Assembly: GCA_038363925.1 (NCBI GenBank)
Contig: JAQQWL010000007.1
Location: forward strand, 186,001-250,000
Direction: 5' to 3'
From: Apiospora phragmitis
Taxonomy: Eukaryota > Ascomycota > Sordariomycetes > Amphisphaeriales > Apiosporaceae
DNA: 64,000 nucleotides
Part shown: positions 25,556 to 36,489 of the stretch, piece after piece
Position numbering within the stretch: the first letter of the stretch is position 1
How the letters are laid out: each line of letters starts with the position of its first letter
The notes under the pieces: model-generated
The model's database searches: none
Told to the model about the DNA's origin: nothing
What the model saw: the letters and a program-made list of their open reading frames with translations, nothing else
Made by a program: the position numbers and the translations under genes

Positions 25556-25577
25556 GGTTGGTACATTAACAGCCTTG
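25556..25577 (-). repeat. hAT terminal inverted repeat, right
   Basis: Inverted counterpart of 21575-21596 with two CpA-to-TpA differences. Confidence 0.9.
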
Positions 25578-25585
25578 GAACACAC
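25578..25585. repeat. Target-site duplication, right copy (GAACACAC)
   Basis: Perfect match to 21567-21574, showing that both ends of the insertion are preserved. Confidence 0.9.
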
Positions 25586-25628
25586 AGTCATATCCCACAT
25601 AAGTTATACGAGTATATACACTACATGA

Positions 25629-27502
25629 TTACACAAAGGTAGGCAGAACCACACACCTGCTCATAACGTCGCTAAGTTGGTCCCAGTACGTGAGATCACG
25701 GCCAAAAGCCAGATCCTTCTGCGTCCAGAGTGCCTCCAGCAAGCGCTTTACATAGTTGAACGCTCGGCAGGTGCCATGTTCCTCGGTCCGCTGGATCAGG
25801 CCAAGCACCGCTTCTCGCTCCCCGTCACTACGCGCCTCACAGCCGAGCATGAAGACGGGGAACTGCTGGTCGCAAAACGCCAAGCTGGACAAGATGGCGT
25901 ATCCTTGGTCAACTTGCTGCAGCATCCTGGCTGCTTGGCCCAGTACATTCCGCGAGGCTCGGTTTAGGTAGATCAGCATGGCGAGTCGGTATAGCTCTAG
26001 TTTCGCCTCGGAATCGGCTTCAGAGTCGCAGCTGGGTGTGGCAGGGAGGCTTCGAATTTTCCAGTCTAGGATTTTCAGGTAGTTTTGATGCTCCTCCTTG
26101 TCTCTGCTCGGTTCCCCTGGTGGGACGGGAGCAATCGCTCCATCGCACATCTCCGAGAGCAGCTCGAGATACGCCAAACGCGATGCCGCTATTGGAGAGA
26201 CCTAGGAAAAAATCAGTCAGTGAGTGAAATTCCACAGTAGGACCAGTCTTGCTTTACTCGCCTCTTCTCTATGGGGCGGCCTCATTGGAGAAAGTTGAAC
26301 TCCGGCAAACTCTTTTCTGTGCCAGTGTTGCCGACTGAAGCGCGCCAGTACGTTGTAGTAGTATACCCAGTCCAGTAACATGATCAAGTCAGGGTGACCA
26401 TAGATCGTATCAAGGCCGGTGACCCGGATAATGTCCTGTATACCGATGAGGTACGATAACCAGTGACCTGTGGTGCAGGATGAATATTGCATCTAGTGAG
26501 GCTCTGTCAGTGCCGCTCTCATTGCCGCTCGAGTAGATGTTTAATGTCAGGTCTGATAAAAGCTTGGTAACAACGGACCTCGTAGGAACACAGAAGCATG
26601 CCAGCAGCTACGTGTTGAACCGCTTCCGTGACGTCTATTTCACTTCCCGAGATAGCCGACAAGGCCTCGAGGGCGGCAATCTTATGTTCACTGCCCCGCA
26701 TGTAATCGCTGTGCTGGTGTGCCGAAGAGAAGGCGAACAGGGACTGCTGCACGGCCAATCCAAAGGATGTGCCATCATTGTTCGCAAAAGCAATCCGCAA
26801 CAAGATATGGCCTAGCTGGACAGGGTTTTGTCCAAAAGTGGAAAGGGACCGCGAAGCAACGGACTGGACTGCGGTCTATTGGTCAGCTCCGGGGATTATA
26901 TATCTTTCTCTACCAGACCCCCTTCACAAGGGAAACGAAATAACGGCGGACAAAGGGGAAAGAAGGCGATAAACCCACAGTACTCAAAAAGATCTTGCTC
27001 GCCAGTCCCTAGTAACCGTGGATTGCAGGCCATTGGCACGTATAGGACGGGGTAAGTATCCGCTGCTGTTCTCCTGTGTCAGTACTGTACCCAAGTACCG
27101 GAGGTGAGGCGTAACGGCTTATTGACCGACTTACCAAGCGGCACCGAGCCAGTATAGCAGTAATGCACCGCCATATCCCCGGATGTCGCATTGACCATAT
27201 GGGCACCACCCGACATGGATATCGATTGTACGTCTTTTCCATGCGTCGTTGCACTCGAGGCAGTCGTCTTGGCCACCACTGCGCGTCTCGTATCACCGGC
27301 TTTGGGCCATGACAGCTTGAGGCCGGATTTTCCTGTGCTCGTGGTCTTCTCTGCCGGGTCCGATTAGGTCCTCGTAGGCGAACTCGGGGCATGATTCGGC
27401 AAGGAGTCGAAGGCCGATGCTCAGCTCGCCTACTGCGCCATTCTTCTGCGTCCGAGTAGCACGACTCGACGGTACCGTAGTAGCGGGTCCCACGGGATTC
27501 AT
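25629..27502 (-). CDS. C6-type transcription factor (Fungal_trans_2), no zinc cluster seen
   Basis: The C-terminal part is clear in several exons: about 26519-26803 (LLRIAFANNDGTSFGLAVQQ, then AVQHVAAGMLLCSYEV), about 26250-26490 (SCTTGHWLSYLIGIQDIIR, MLLDWVYYYNVLARFSRQHW) and 25629-26202 (LAYLELLSEMCDG, LYRLAMLIYLNRASRN, QFPVFMLGCEARSDGE). This is the regulatory domain of PRO1/UPC2-like Zn2Cys6 factors. Upstream, a segment at 27135-27350 (LKLSWPKAGDTRRAVVAKTT) is what normally follows the zinc cluster and ends at a GTAAGT donor, but no CxxCx6C cluster is visible before it. Several junctions are out of phase by one base. The gene starts 51 bp from the transposon's target duplication. It may be a truncated or decaying regulator; exon borders are approximate. 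Confidence 0.6.
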
Positions 27503-28111
27503 CTTGAGAATCGGACGTTCAGAGAATTATAGGGAGAAAGGTGAACGGTTGCTGTAATTGTACCTTCGCTCCTGCTTATTTCTAAGTCTCACTGCATGGC
27601 ATGATAATAGTGGGTAATTATCTGTGCCTTAGAACGGCTGATTACAAATTCTCGCAGCCAGTTGTATCTTCTATAAATTCTCCGATTGGCTCAGAACCGA
27701 GGGTCCGGGTCAGCACTAGGAGTCATCTAAGCCTTGAAGTTGGACGATCTTGCGGTACCATGATCCAGTGCATCATCTCCCATCAAGTTGTGGAACATCC
27801 TCGACCTACTCTGGGCTCTGCGAGATGAAAGCTTATACAAGGTGTTTACTGACGTTTGGCTTGGATAACTTTCGGGTGCATATAATTATCACAACTCATC
27901 AAGGACTTACTGTTTTCTAAGTTGGATTCGCCATCATGTCAGCCCGATCATACCAGTTCATAGAATAGCATCCGTATTCACATAGGTTTCGAACGAGACC
28001 TGGTTATAGTAGTGTATATAATTACCAGTCATCTTGTACTTGAAAACTAAACTAGCATTCTGAGCTGTCTTGGGAGAACCCGACACGTCGTCCTTGGGGC
28101 GGGTCCACCTA
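27503..28111. other. Intergenic, no gene seen
   Basis: About 600 bases between the transcription-factor gene and the 3' end of the intact SDR gene. Nothing further is recognised. Confidence 0.5.
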
Positions 28112-29242
28112 TTACAGCCACTGCTTGTTACCTTTGTGGGAGATAAAGTCTCCGGCGTTCTCTTCCACCGTGGCCTTCTCCCACACCGACCTCATGGCCC
28201 GGACGGACTCCTCAGGCGTAATCGGGCCAGTGAAGCGGGGGGCGTACTGGGCAAACTTCTGCACCATGCCCTGCATAGCCGCCACCTGATCTGGGGTCAC
28301 TGCGAATATAGCAAAGTTTTCGGAGTCAGACAACTGGCCACACACATCGACCTCCATCCCAGGGAGAGAGAGAGGGAGGATGTCAAACGTAAAAGGAACT
28401 CACAATTTGCCTGATGGCCCACATCCACCATGCCCGGGCTCATGCTCAGGAACAGGACGCCCTCCTTCTTGTACTGGGCGTTGAATTTGGCCGTCGCCAT
28501 GTTCATGGCGGCCTTGCTGATGGAGTAGAGGGGGCCCATGTCGACCTCGTACTGGTTGACCAGGTCCATGTCGGCCATCCCGCTGCTGATGACGACGACC
28601 TTCTTGGCCTGGCCCCGGAGGACGAGCGGCAGGAACAGGTTGTAGAGGTGGATGTTCGCGACGACGTTGACGTTCAACGCCTTTTTGAGGTCCTCCTCGA
28701 GCTCCTGCGGCTTGTTGGTGCCCCTGGAGTGGGTTTTGCCAGGTTAGTTTTGGACTTTTCTTGGTATATCTGTGTTGTTGAGTAAAGCGGCGAGGAGACT
28801 CACAAGACGCCGATGGAGTCGTAGCCATCGAACTGCGAAACGTATGCGGCGTTGGCAATGAGGTAGTCCAGGCTCCCGCCGGTAATCTTGGCAGCATCCT
28901 CCGCGGCTCTCTGGGACGTTGCAAATCAGTCGCATGCGTCGTTTTGTGGTGGTTTCTTCTTCCTCACCTTGAGGGCCTCGTAGTTGGTCATTTCGACCTC
29001 GAAGAGATGGATGTTGGAGCGGTCCTTGAGATCCGCATCTGCCGACATCTTCTTGAGAGTCGCGGCCTTGTCGCGAACTGTTCCGATGACGATGTCATTG
29101 GGATCGGAGGAGAGCTGCCGGAGGAACTCGTACTGGTGGATGTATTGGTCAGTCGTTCGACTCATCATAATCAGCGGTCGTGGCTGTGGGCAGAACTCAC
29201 ACCGAGGCCCCTGGACACACCGGTGATGACGTAAGAAGGCAT
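28112..29242 (-). CDS. Short-chain dehydrogenase/reductase, intact
   Basis: Five exons on the minus strand (29201-29242, 28968-29132, 28804-28910, 28404-28723, 28112-28299) splice in phase through GTGAG-type donors and CAG acceptors to 273 residues. The fold is a classical Rossmann SDR: MPSYVITGVSRGLG gives the TGxxxGxG cofactor motif, LDYLIANAA the structural NAG-like motif, VVVISSGMAD the catalytic Ser strand, and YSISKAAMN the catalytic YxxxK. SPGMVDVG follows, then a short variable C-terminus. The group resembles the sniffer/carbonyl-reductase-like fungal SDRs; the substrate is not predictable. No frameshift is needed, unlike the SDR at 7.6-8.5 kb. Confidence 0.88.
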
Positions 29243-30366
29243 GGTGAAAGATTGGGTTATTTGTGAAGGCTTGATGGGAAGAGAGCTGGTTGGTTTGATG
29301 GAAAAGAGATATTTACCTCCAAGCAGTATGCGAGGCGGTCTTTTATATCGCGATCTCACGCCCGTATGGAAGCCATGCCGTCTCCTGCTGATATATCAGC
29401 CGCTTTACAGGGATGTCTTTCAAAGTTGCCCAAAATCTTCTTGGGAGCTGCACCTGCATTAGCGTGCCTCTATCTAACCCAACCGCCTAACCTATAGGCA
29501 GCCATTGCCCCATGGTACTCCACTTGATTGACACCATTAGGCAGTCTTCCCAGCCCAGTCTTCCCAATTACTCAGAAACTGGCCTCGATCGTGTTCGAAG
29601 ACGTTCCCCGCTACCTCACTCTAAAATATTGCAAGTGCGTATCATCACAAGAAATCTGGCATCTCGACATGCACTTTACGTAGAAAAGGTATTTGTCAGC
29701 CAGAGGTGGATCCTTGTTCTTGGCCCAATGCTTCTCGCCCGCTTGGGACAGATATGGCTCAGTTGTTCAAGGTGTGGGTGGCACAGCCATGGGCGCTCCG
29801 GCAGAACCTCCATGCAACTCGCACTATACTTGGTTCAACTTTGTATTAGTCCGATAGCTGAATCGCTTCTTTTGGCTGTATGATCAGCAACACTTAACCA
29901 GTATTATGTGGTGAGAGATAGCAGGAGGAACCAGAAGAGAGGCACGCGAACACCATACTAATTATATGCTATCCTGCCTAGGGCTTTCCTAGCAGGCTCG
30001 CGAATACATGGCTATAGTCTTGAACTGGGTTAGAGGGATGGGTGGGATGGGACCCAGGAGCTTTGGCTTCAGCAAAACATCACTAGCCGCAGATGTGTTC
30101 CAGTCCTCTGTCTATGATGCGATAGAAACGCCGTGAGAAAAGGTGGCGACTGCGAAGGTTACGGCGAAAAAGACTCCATATATCCCTAGTGATGTTAATA
30201 GCTCAAAATTTCCAAGAAGACAACGGCCGTCCAATGCTTGAAAGACAAACTCACGAAAGGGATTTCTTTGTAAGTATGTATAAACAAAGGATACTGAGTA
30301 GCGACAGGCGGAGTGCAATACCATGGCAGAAAGCACACAACTTCGGTTCTTGGGTTATAGGGGAGG
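29243..30366. other. Intergenic, no gene seen
   Basis: About 1.1 kb holding the SDR promoter and then sequence without recognisable coding content. Some of 30120-30366 may be upstream debris of the F-box-like remnant. Confidence 0.45.
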
Positions 30367-31340
30367 TTGCGAGAGCAAGCAACTTTCAGCGGAGATGCCA
30401 TGCATCGGAAAATCACTGGTGCCCTGAAAAATCTGTCAGGGGTGGTGGAGTTGGTGGCGATCAATATCGAAGCCAAAGTTACCGTGGACACGAAGGATTG
30501 CGTCGGCCCCGAAAGCATCGACCATCTCGCATGGCGCCGTCTCTGGACTCAGGCCATCCAGGACTACCGCATCTTGATGAGCGCCATGGCTCGCTCGCAG
30601 GTGCGTGTGCTGGAGTTCGGGGGACCTTCCGCACGCTCTTGAAATACAATATACCGACCGACCAAGGAATTCGCCAAGCACCTGAGACGGCTCGAGGCAG
30701 AGGGATTCGCCGGGGTATCTGAGCATCTCAAGTCGATTTCCTTAAACTTGGCTAGTGACCACAATAATTCTCAGGCGATCTAGTGAGGCCGACATCTTTT
30801 CCATGCAAGATGGTGATCCCACACCGGAGGAGATCCCGGACTCAGAAGTCAATGCCGGGGCTCAACTGGAAGCCGTCGAAAACTTCTCCGCAGCATGTTC
30901 CAACTAGTAAGTCTTGATTTGCCCTGGTTCCGACCTCGAGTGTTCTTCGCAGCAGAATCAGCACCCACTAGAACCCCCTTCAAACCACTTCTTCGCAGAG
31001 CCATGTACGAGGGAGGGTTTCCCAACCAGAAAAGTCTGCTTCTCCAGGGGCTGCCTCTTAGTAAGTCTAGCTTGCAGCGCTGCATATCCCACCACCCTCA
31101 ACTATTTACACCCCCAGGGAATATCCTGTGCGGTATGGACTCACATTTTCGCAAGTTGACGATGGCAGTGGAAAGATATTATTGTACCAAGGTAAGGACA
31201 GGGTATTACGCACTATTGAACGGACGTACGAGCTAGGGATCCAAAATGAGGTACTTGCCTGGGGAGGCCATTGTGGTAAAGGGCAAAAGCACAGGGAGAC
31301 GTTTGGACTTCTCGGGGCTTTTTCATATTCCTTCCATAGA
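30367..31340 (+). pseudogene. F-box/LRR-like protein remnant
   Basis: A series of plus-strand fragments in changing frames read like one fungal F-box-type protein. They are WRRLWTQAIQDYRILMSAMA (within 30367-30642), FAKHLRRLEAEGFAG with LKSISLNLASDHNNSQ (about 30669-30780), EADIFSMQDGDPTPEEIPD up to NFSAACSN and a stop (30790-30907), LLRRAMYEGGFPNQKSLLLQ (about 30985-31045), and SQVDDGSGKILLYQGKDR (31128-31230). A TAG follows SQAI and the next piece is in another frame; no set of introns I could draw joins them all. The F-box itself is not visible. I treat this as a decayed or heavily mis-sequenced gene; family assignment is moderate. Confidence 0.45.
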
Positions 31341-31579
31341 TATATGAGTCCAAGATCAGAATCGCGGACACTCCTCCCGTTCGTCCATCTAGTATGACGG
31401 GCTTGGTTAGTAATAAGTCACACGGCATAACTAAAACAAACCCTGGTGTGATTCGAGCTGAGCCAATCATCCGTCAAGCCACCTACACAACCCCGCCAAC
31501 TTCACTTCTTGGCTCGGAGTGGTACACCGAACCAACCACCCGTTCTGGTACTTCGAATCTGCGAGAGAGAAAGAACACC

Positions 31580-32290
31580 ATGAAAGACCCTCAACACCAC
31601 CAATGCGGCTCCTCCTCTGCGACAGCCCATGTGGAACACTGCATCGTCCCCTGCCGCCGCTCTTTTGCCGAAGCCAAAGCCGCCCTGGAGGCCGCCGTGC
31701 CGCTACTGGACCGCACCTACCAGCGCCACCTCGATGCCGGAGACCTCGCCGCGGCGGGCGAGGCCCTCAGAATGCTACCCACGCTGAGCCGGTTCGGTGC
31801 GCGGCCTCGGGACTTCGGGCCCATCTTGCGGGCGGAGGCTGCTGCTGCCGCCATCATCACCGCCCCTCCTCTCCTCCGGGGTGGCGGCGATGGGAGTAGC
31901 AACAGTAATAGTAAGGTTACTACCACCACTGTCAAAGAGGCCGTGCAGTACGAGATAGGGGAACCCGCACAAGGCGGCGCGGATGGTGCGGCTCTGCGGA
32001 AAGACGGCGCTGTACGCCCCGATACGCGTAGTATTGCTGCAAGCGGGAGAGGGGGCTGTCTCATCAGCGCAGAAGCAGGAGAAAAGGGAAGAAGAGCATC
32101 ATCAAAAGGGGAGAATTGTTGGTGCCAACCGGGTCTGGTTCGAGTACGACAGACCGAGCAGCACGATGGGCAAACGGGGATCAGGGAGGTGGATGAGATT
32201 TCCAGAGGCTTGGACGAGGCACTGCACGACATCCTGGCCAAGGCGGCCGGGCTCGGGTCGGGAGTTGAGCGTTCCGAACCGAAGATCTAA
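31580..32290 (+). CDS. DUF302-like protein, two compensating frameshifts
   Basis: From ATG 31580 the frame encodes a conserved N-terminus (ATAHVEHCIVPCRRSFAEAK, LLDRTYQRHLDAGDLAAAG) and then VQYEIGEP. The expected continuation (RMVRLCGKTALYAPIRVVLL and later VWFEYDRPSSTMG) lies one frame away between about 31978 and 32170, after which the first frame resumes with REVDEISRGLDEALHDIL. The straight 236-residue reading is open but the middle is not protein-like, so two opposite indels are likely. DUF302 is a small alpha/beta domain of unknown function; this fungal version is free-standing and has no signal peptide. A Gly/Ser/Asn-rich insert precedes VQYEIGEP. Confidence 0.6.
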   Translation: MKDPQHHQCGSSSATAHVEHCIVPCRRSFAEAKAALEAAVPLLDRTYQRHLDAGDLAAAGEALRMLPTLSRFGARPRDFGPILRAEAAAAAIITAPPLLRGGGDGSSNSNSKVTTTTVKEAVQYEIGEPAQGGADGAALRKDGAVRPDTRSIAASGRGGCLISAEAGEKGRRASSKGENCWCQPGLVRVRQTEQHDGQTGIREVDEISRGLDEALHDILAKAAGLGSGVERSEPKI

Positions 32291-32841
32291 GAGCTTACTC
32301 ACACGTCAGAGGAAGGGAGAAAGCAAATGTTGTTCCTAGGTGTTCTTCCGAACAGCTGCCCGCTAGTAGGCGCCGGGTTTCTCTTCCCGATCCGGTAACT
32401 ATTGCGTCGGCACTACCCCGACCGGGTCCTAGGTAAACGTAAAGAACTCCGGTGTCCTTGCCGGAGTCTTTCTAGAACAGCAGGCTAGGCGAATTAGCTA
32501 GTATCGATTTCGTTAGGCGCCCCGGGGTCATGCGCCGGAAAACAGGCATGAGAACAAAACTAAGGAACCGGAGCTCCAGATAAACAGGCCATACCCCACG
32601 GGGCACTTCTCCACACTATCCAGAAGGTGGGGCCGCGGCAGTTGCTCACCGGTATTATCTCGTGACCAATGTTTGTTCAGACCGGTTCCCATGACGTGTA
32701 AACTTCTCAGGGAGATGGGTTGGGGCAAGCATCGAGGGTCGTAGCACTGTATAAAAGACGTGGATGCGCCAGCAGCAACGGAGTTCATGCTGTCATGGCC
32801 ATGCCGCTCTATAGGCACTGCAGCGCGTGATTCCCCCCACC
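32291..32841. other. Intergenic, no gene seen
   Basis: GC-rich spacer upstream of the secreted DUF1593 gene. TATAAAA at about 32750, some 90 bases before ATG 32842, is a plausible TATA box. Confidence 0.5.
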
Positions 32842-34428
32842 ATGGCTACCCCAGCCCCTCTCTACCGGCTGGTTCTCCTCCTCATCTTCTGTTATTTCCT
32901 CGGCATATGCCTCGGCTCCACCTCCTCCCTCTACCCCGAGGACCGGCAATGCGCCACCGCCCGCTACGCCCACAAGCACCGCGTCTTCGTGGCGACCGAC
33001 ATCAGCAATGAGCCCGACGACCAGATGTCGCTGGTGCGCCTCCTGGCGTACGCCAACGAGCTGGATCTCCAAGGGCTCGCCGTCGTGACCTCGGTCTGGA
33101 AGAACGACTCGCTCGACACCGCCGCCGTCATGACGGTGCTCGACGCCTACGCCGACGTCACGGCCCTGCTGGACGCCCACGTGCCCGCGGGCGCGGCTTA
33201 CCCCCGGGCCGAGGCCCTGCGCGCCCTCGTCCACGAGGGCCACCCCGTCTACGGCCTCGCCGCGCTGGAGCTTCCCCCAAGCGCCGCGGCCCTCGCGCTC
33301 ATCGCCGCCGCGGACGCTGCCTCGGCTGCAGATCCGCTGTACGTATGCCTCTGGGGCGGCGCCGGCGTGCTGGCCGAGGCGCTGCATCACGTGTCACAAA
33401 TCCGGTCATCGTCGCCCGACGACGTAGCGGCCTTTGTGCGCAAGCTGCGCGTCTACGCCATCTCGGACCAGGACGACGCGGGCGCATGGCTGCGCACGAA
33501 CTACCCTTCGCTGTTCTACGTCGTCAGCCTGCACGGCTTCAGCGAGTACACGCAGGCGTCGTGGAACGGCATCTCGGGCGAGGCGTACCGGCACTTCGAC
33601 CGGGGCGGGCCGGACACGTCGCTCGTGACCAACGACTGGCTGCAGCGGCACGTGCGCGTTGGCGTCCTCGGCGGGGCGCACTACCCCAATTTTACGTTTA
33701 TTATGGAGGGCGACACGCCGTCCTCTTCTTCCCGCTCCTGCGCAACGGGCTCGGCGACCCGGAGCACCCGGAGTGGGGAGGCTGGGGTGGGCGCTTCTTG
33801 CGCGTCGACGCGTCGGGGCGGTACCCGCTCTACAGCGACGCGGCGGATGTGGCGGTTGGGGTCGATGGCGAGATCCACGTCAGCGCTTTCGCGGGGATCT
33901 GGCGGTGGCGGCAGGCGTATCAGCACGACTTCGCCGCGCGCATGCAGTGGACCACCGCCAACAACACCGCGCAGAACAAGAACAACAACCACGCGCCCGT
34001 CGTCGTGGTCAACGGCACCTGCGGGCCCGACCCCGTGAAGCTGTCCTACCGGTTCGGCGAGGGGGCCGTCATCGTTGTGGACGCGGCGTCGGGGAGTTGG
34101 GATCCCGACGGCGACGGGCTGGCGTTTGACTGGTTCCACTACCGCGAGGTGACGGCGCGGATGCAGGAGGGCGTCATTACCAAGGTAAGCGAGGACATTC
34201 GTATCGAGAAGCTCGACCCGACGGGAGGGGTTGTTTCGTTGGAACCCCTCAAGAACCAAGTAAGCTCAACCCGACCCCTTTATTTGCCACCCCCGTATGT
34301 CCATAATGAAAGACGACGGACTTGTACTGAGTCGAGACCAGACTATGCATATTATCCTTTCTGTTGTGGATGATAGGGATATAAGCTTGACGACCTACCG
34401 TCGCATAATCCTTACCCCTGAAATGTAA
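32842..34428 (+). CDS. Secreted DUF1593 / nucleoside-hydrolase-like protein
   Basis: ATG 32842 begins a hydrophobic signal sequence (LYRLVLLLIFCYFLGICLG). The mature protein has the aspartate-rich nucleoside-hydrolase-like start HRVFVATDISNEPDDQMSL, followed by LQGLAVVTSVWKND, LYVCLWGGAGVLAEAL, RVYAISDQDDAGAWLR, the glycine/tryptophan-rich PEWGGWGGRF, and a C-terminal beta-sandwich (GSWDPDGDGLAFDWFHY). This is the DUF1593 architecture often labelled cellulose-binding; the true substrate is unknown. One frame change occurs near 33713-33727 in a TC-rich run. An 82-base intron (34260-34341, GTAAGC donor, ACCAG acceptor) leads to the last exon, which ends LTTYRRIILTPEM and a TAA at 34426, so the gene is longer than its main open frame suggests. 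Confidence 0.8.
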
Positions 34429-35318
34429 AACAGAGAGATAGTATACGAGGAATTAGATAATATATATAATCGGAGAGAGAGAGAGAGGTATTGTATTAGG
34501 TGATACCGTAGCTGACCTGCACTTGATCCGACCTCGTTCGTCGAGGCAGAAACAAGCCTGCTTTATCTTGGTGGTTTCCATGCCACATTACATGCAGTCA
34601 AATTTTGAGCCTCGAGTTCGCTATGGCTACGGTTGTCCTTCCAGATCGGAACGCCTTGGCACGACGAGCAGAGAGAGTAACGGCTCGACGACGCTCTACC
34701 GGGATAATACCGAGGCAATAAGACGTATGGTAGCCCCCTTTGCGTAATTACTGAGTAATTATATCATTATGGCCCCTTTTCATAACCATGCATGAAGCTT
34801 CTTTTAACAACCCCTCCCATTCCGTTGGCAGATCGACAAACAATCAGGGCCAGCGGAACCGCTATTATCCGTAACTACAAATGTAGATACGTACCAGGCC
34901 GCGGTTGCATGCAATAGCGAGCCAAGCAGCATTGCCCGCCCTGGAATTAGGCATTTCGTGCATATCTCGCTGTTGAGATAAACTGTACGAGTTACCACAA
35001 TGGGTGCCGCAGTGGGCAGTTTTGGTAGAGGGGTAGCTGATTCGATTTGACGTCAGATATATTCACGAATGGTCATGGGTGGTATTGCGCCATAAGTAGC
35101 AACGTGTTCTTTGGTCGACATGGTTTTGAGAGGGTGAAAGCCTTGAAGGTGACGACTTGCATCAAGCTGACAGACAGTATGAGTACCTAGTCAAGGGCGT
35201 AAAGTGGATACAAAGCGTGATACTACATACATAGCTTTAGAGGGTAGACTGAGCCATGTAATAGTATTTGAAAATTGCACAGAAGCTCACCTTATATTTC
35301 ATTTAAAGGCAACATAAC
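34429..35318. other. Intergenic, no gene seen
   Basis: About 900 bases with a short (GA)n run at 34472-34487. No coding signal is seen. The 3' half is presumably the promoter of the methyltransferase gene. Confidence 0.5.
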
Positions 35319-36489
35319 ATGTCCGTAGAACTTTGTGTCCCGAATCCCCGGGCTGTAGTTTCAAGTCTTGGCGGGGGCAGCGCCGAGGAGGCTCCTCAAG
35401 TCGACATCTCGATCGAAACCAAGAGCGAGGAGCGCCATGTCGATATCATCGATATACGCAACGGCCGGCAGCCGCTCGACCTGGCACCGGCCATACGCGC
35501 CGGCCTGCAGCACCGCAACGAGCACGGCCACCGGACCCTGCCCTCGCTGCTCTTGTGGAATGAACAGGGCCTCAAGCTCTTCGAGGAGGTCACGTGCGCC
35601 CCCGCGTACTACCTGACCGACACCGAGATCGCCCTGCTCGCGGCGCACAGCCACGAGCTGGCGCGGCAGATCGAGCCCGGCAGCGGCAGCCTGCGCAAAA
35701 CCCGCCTCCTGCTGCAGGCCGTCGAGGCGCTGGGCAAGCGGGTGGACTACTACGCCCTGGACCTGGGCCAGCTCTTCTGCGACGACGCTGGCGGTGGCCG
35801 CCACTGCTTCGAGCACGTGCGGTGTCACGGCTTGCACGGGACCTACGACGACGGGCAGGTCTGGATCGCACGGCCCGAGAACGCAGACAGACCCCGATGC
35901 ATCCTCTCGCTGGGCTCGACGCTCGGCAGCCTCGCCCCGTCCGAGGCGGCCGCGTTCCTGAAGACCTGGGCCGAGATTCTCAAGGCTGGGTCCGGCTCTC
36001 GGGTCATTATCGGACTGGACGGGTGCAAGGACGCCGCAAAGGTCTTTGCGGCGTACAACGACCCGGGCGGCGCGAACAGGCGGTTCATCTTCAACGCCCT
36101 GGACAGCGCGAACGCGCACCTAGGCTACGAGGCCTTCCGGGGGCGCGAGTGGACCAAGAGGGGGGAGTGGGACGCCGAGGCGAAGCGGCACGTGCAGTAC
36201 CTTGTGGCCTTGAGGGAGGTGGATGTCCCATTCTTGGACGACGAGCAGCAGCAGCAGCAGCAGCAACAAGTCGTCCCTGTCACGGTGAAGGCAGGCGAGA
36301 AGGTGGAGGTGGGAAGCAGCTACAAGTTCGACGACGAGGCTAAAGAACGGCTGTGGAAGGAGAGTGGGTTGAGGGTTGCGAGGCAGTTCGTGAGCGAGGA
36401 TAGATCTTATGGTGTGTGTCCCATTCTTTCCCCGGGTTACTACTGCGGATGAAACCCTCCCTACAATAGCATCCCTGAAAGTTTGTTAA
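35319..36489 (+). CDS. EgtD-like SAM-dependent methyltransferase, motif I missing
   Basis: About 370 residues of the histidine-specific methyltransferase (EgtD/DUF2260) family: VDIIDIRNG, LPSLLLWNEQGLKLFEEVT, APAYYLTDTEIALL, VDYYALDL, GLHGTYDDG, RCILSLGSTLGSLAPSEAAA, RVIIGLDGCKD, and the C-terminal SYKFDDEAKERLW. The family includes ergothioneine-pathway EgtD and related indole N-methyltransferases; which applies is unclear. Where the glycine-rich SAM loop (normally xxELGSGxxxK) should be, the sequence runs IEPGSGSLRKTR, about eight residues short, and the segment after YYALDL is also unusual. A CAG run at 36246-36270 encodes eight glutamines. I infer a short last exon (36470-36489) after a GT-AG intron from 36412; the straight frame would instead stop at 36452. 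Confidence 0.75.

Larger units (their letters stand above)
21575..25577. mobile_element. RIP-mutated hAT-type DNA transposon, 4,003 bp
   Basis: The element is bounded by 22-base terminal inverted repeats starting CAAGGCTGT and by an exact 8-base target duplication. That combination fits the hAT superfamily. The interior (about 21720-25440) is extremely AT-rich. CpA and TpG are nearly absent, yet CpG is still common, which is the signature of repeat-induced point mutation. No transposase can be read; every frame is broken by TAA/TAG, the longest runs being about 60 codons. The outer 140 bases at each end are much less mutated and carry subterminal repeats: GCCTTGGTGAGCCACC occurs twice on the left (near 21633 and 21690). 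The insertion lies between the MFS gene and a transcription-factor gene. Confidence 0.9.
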
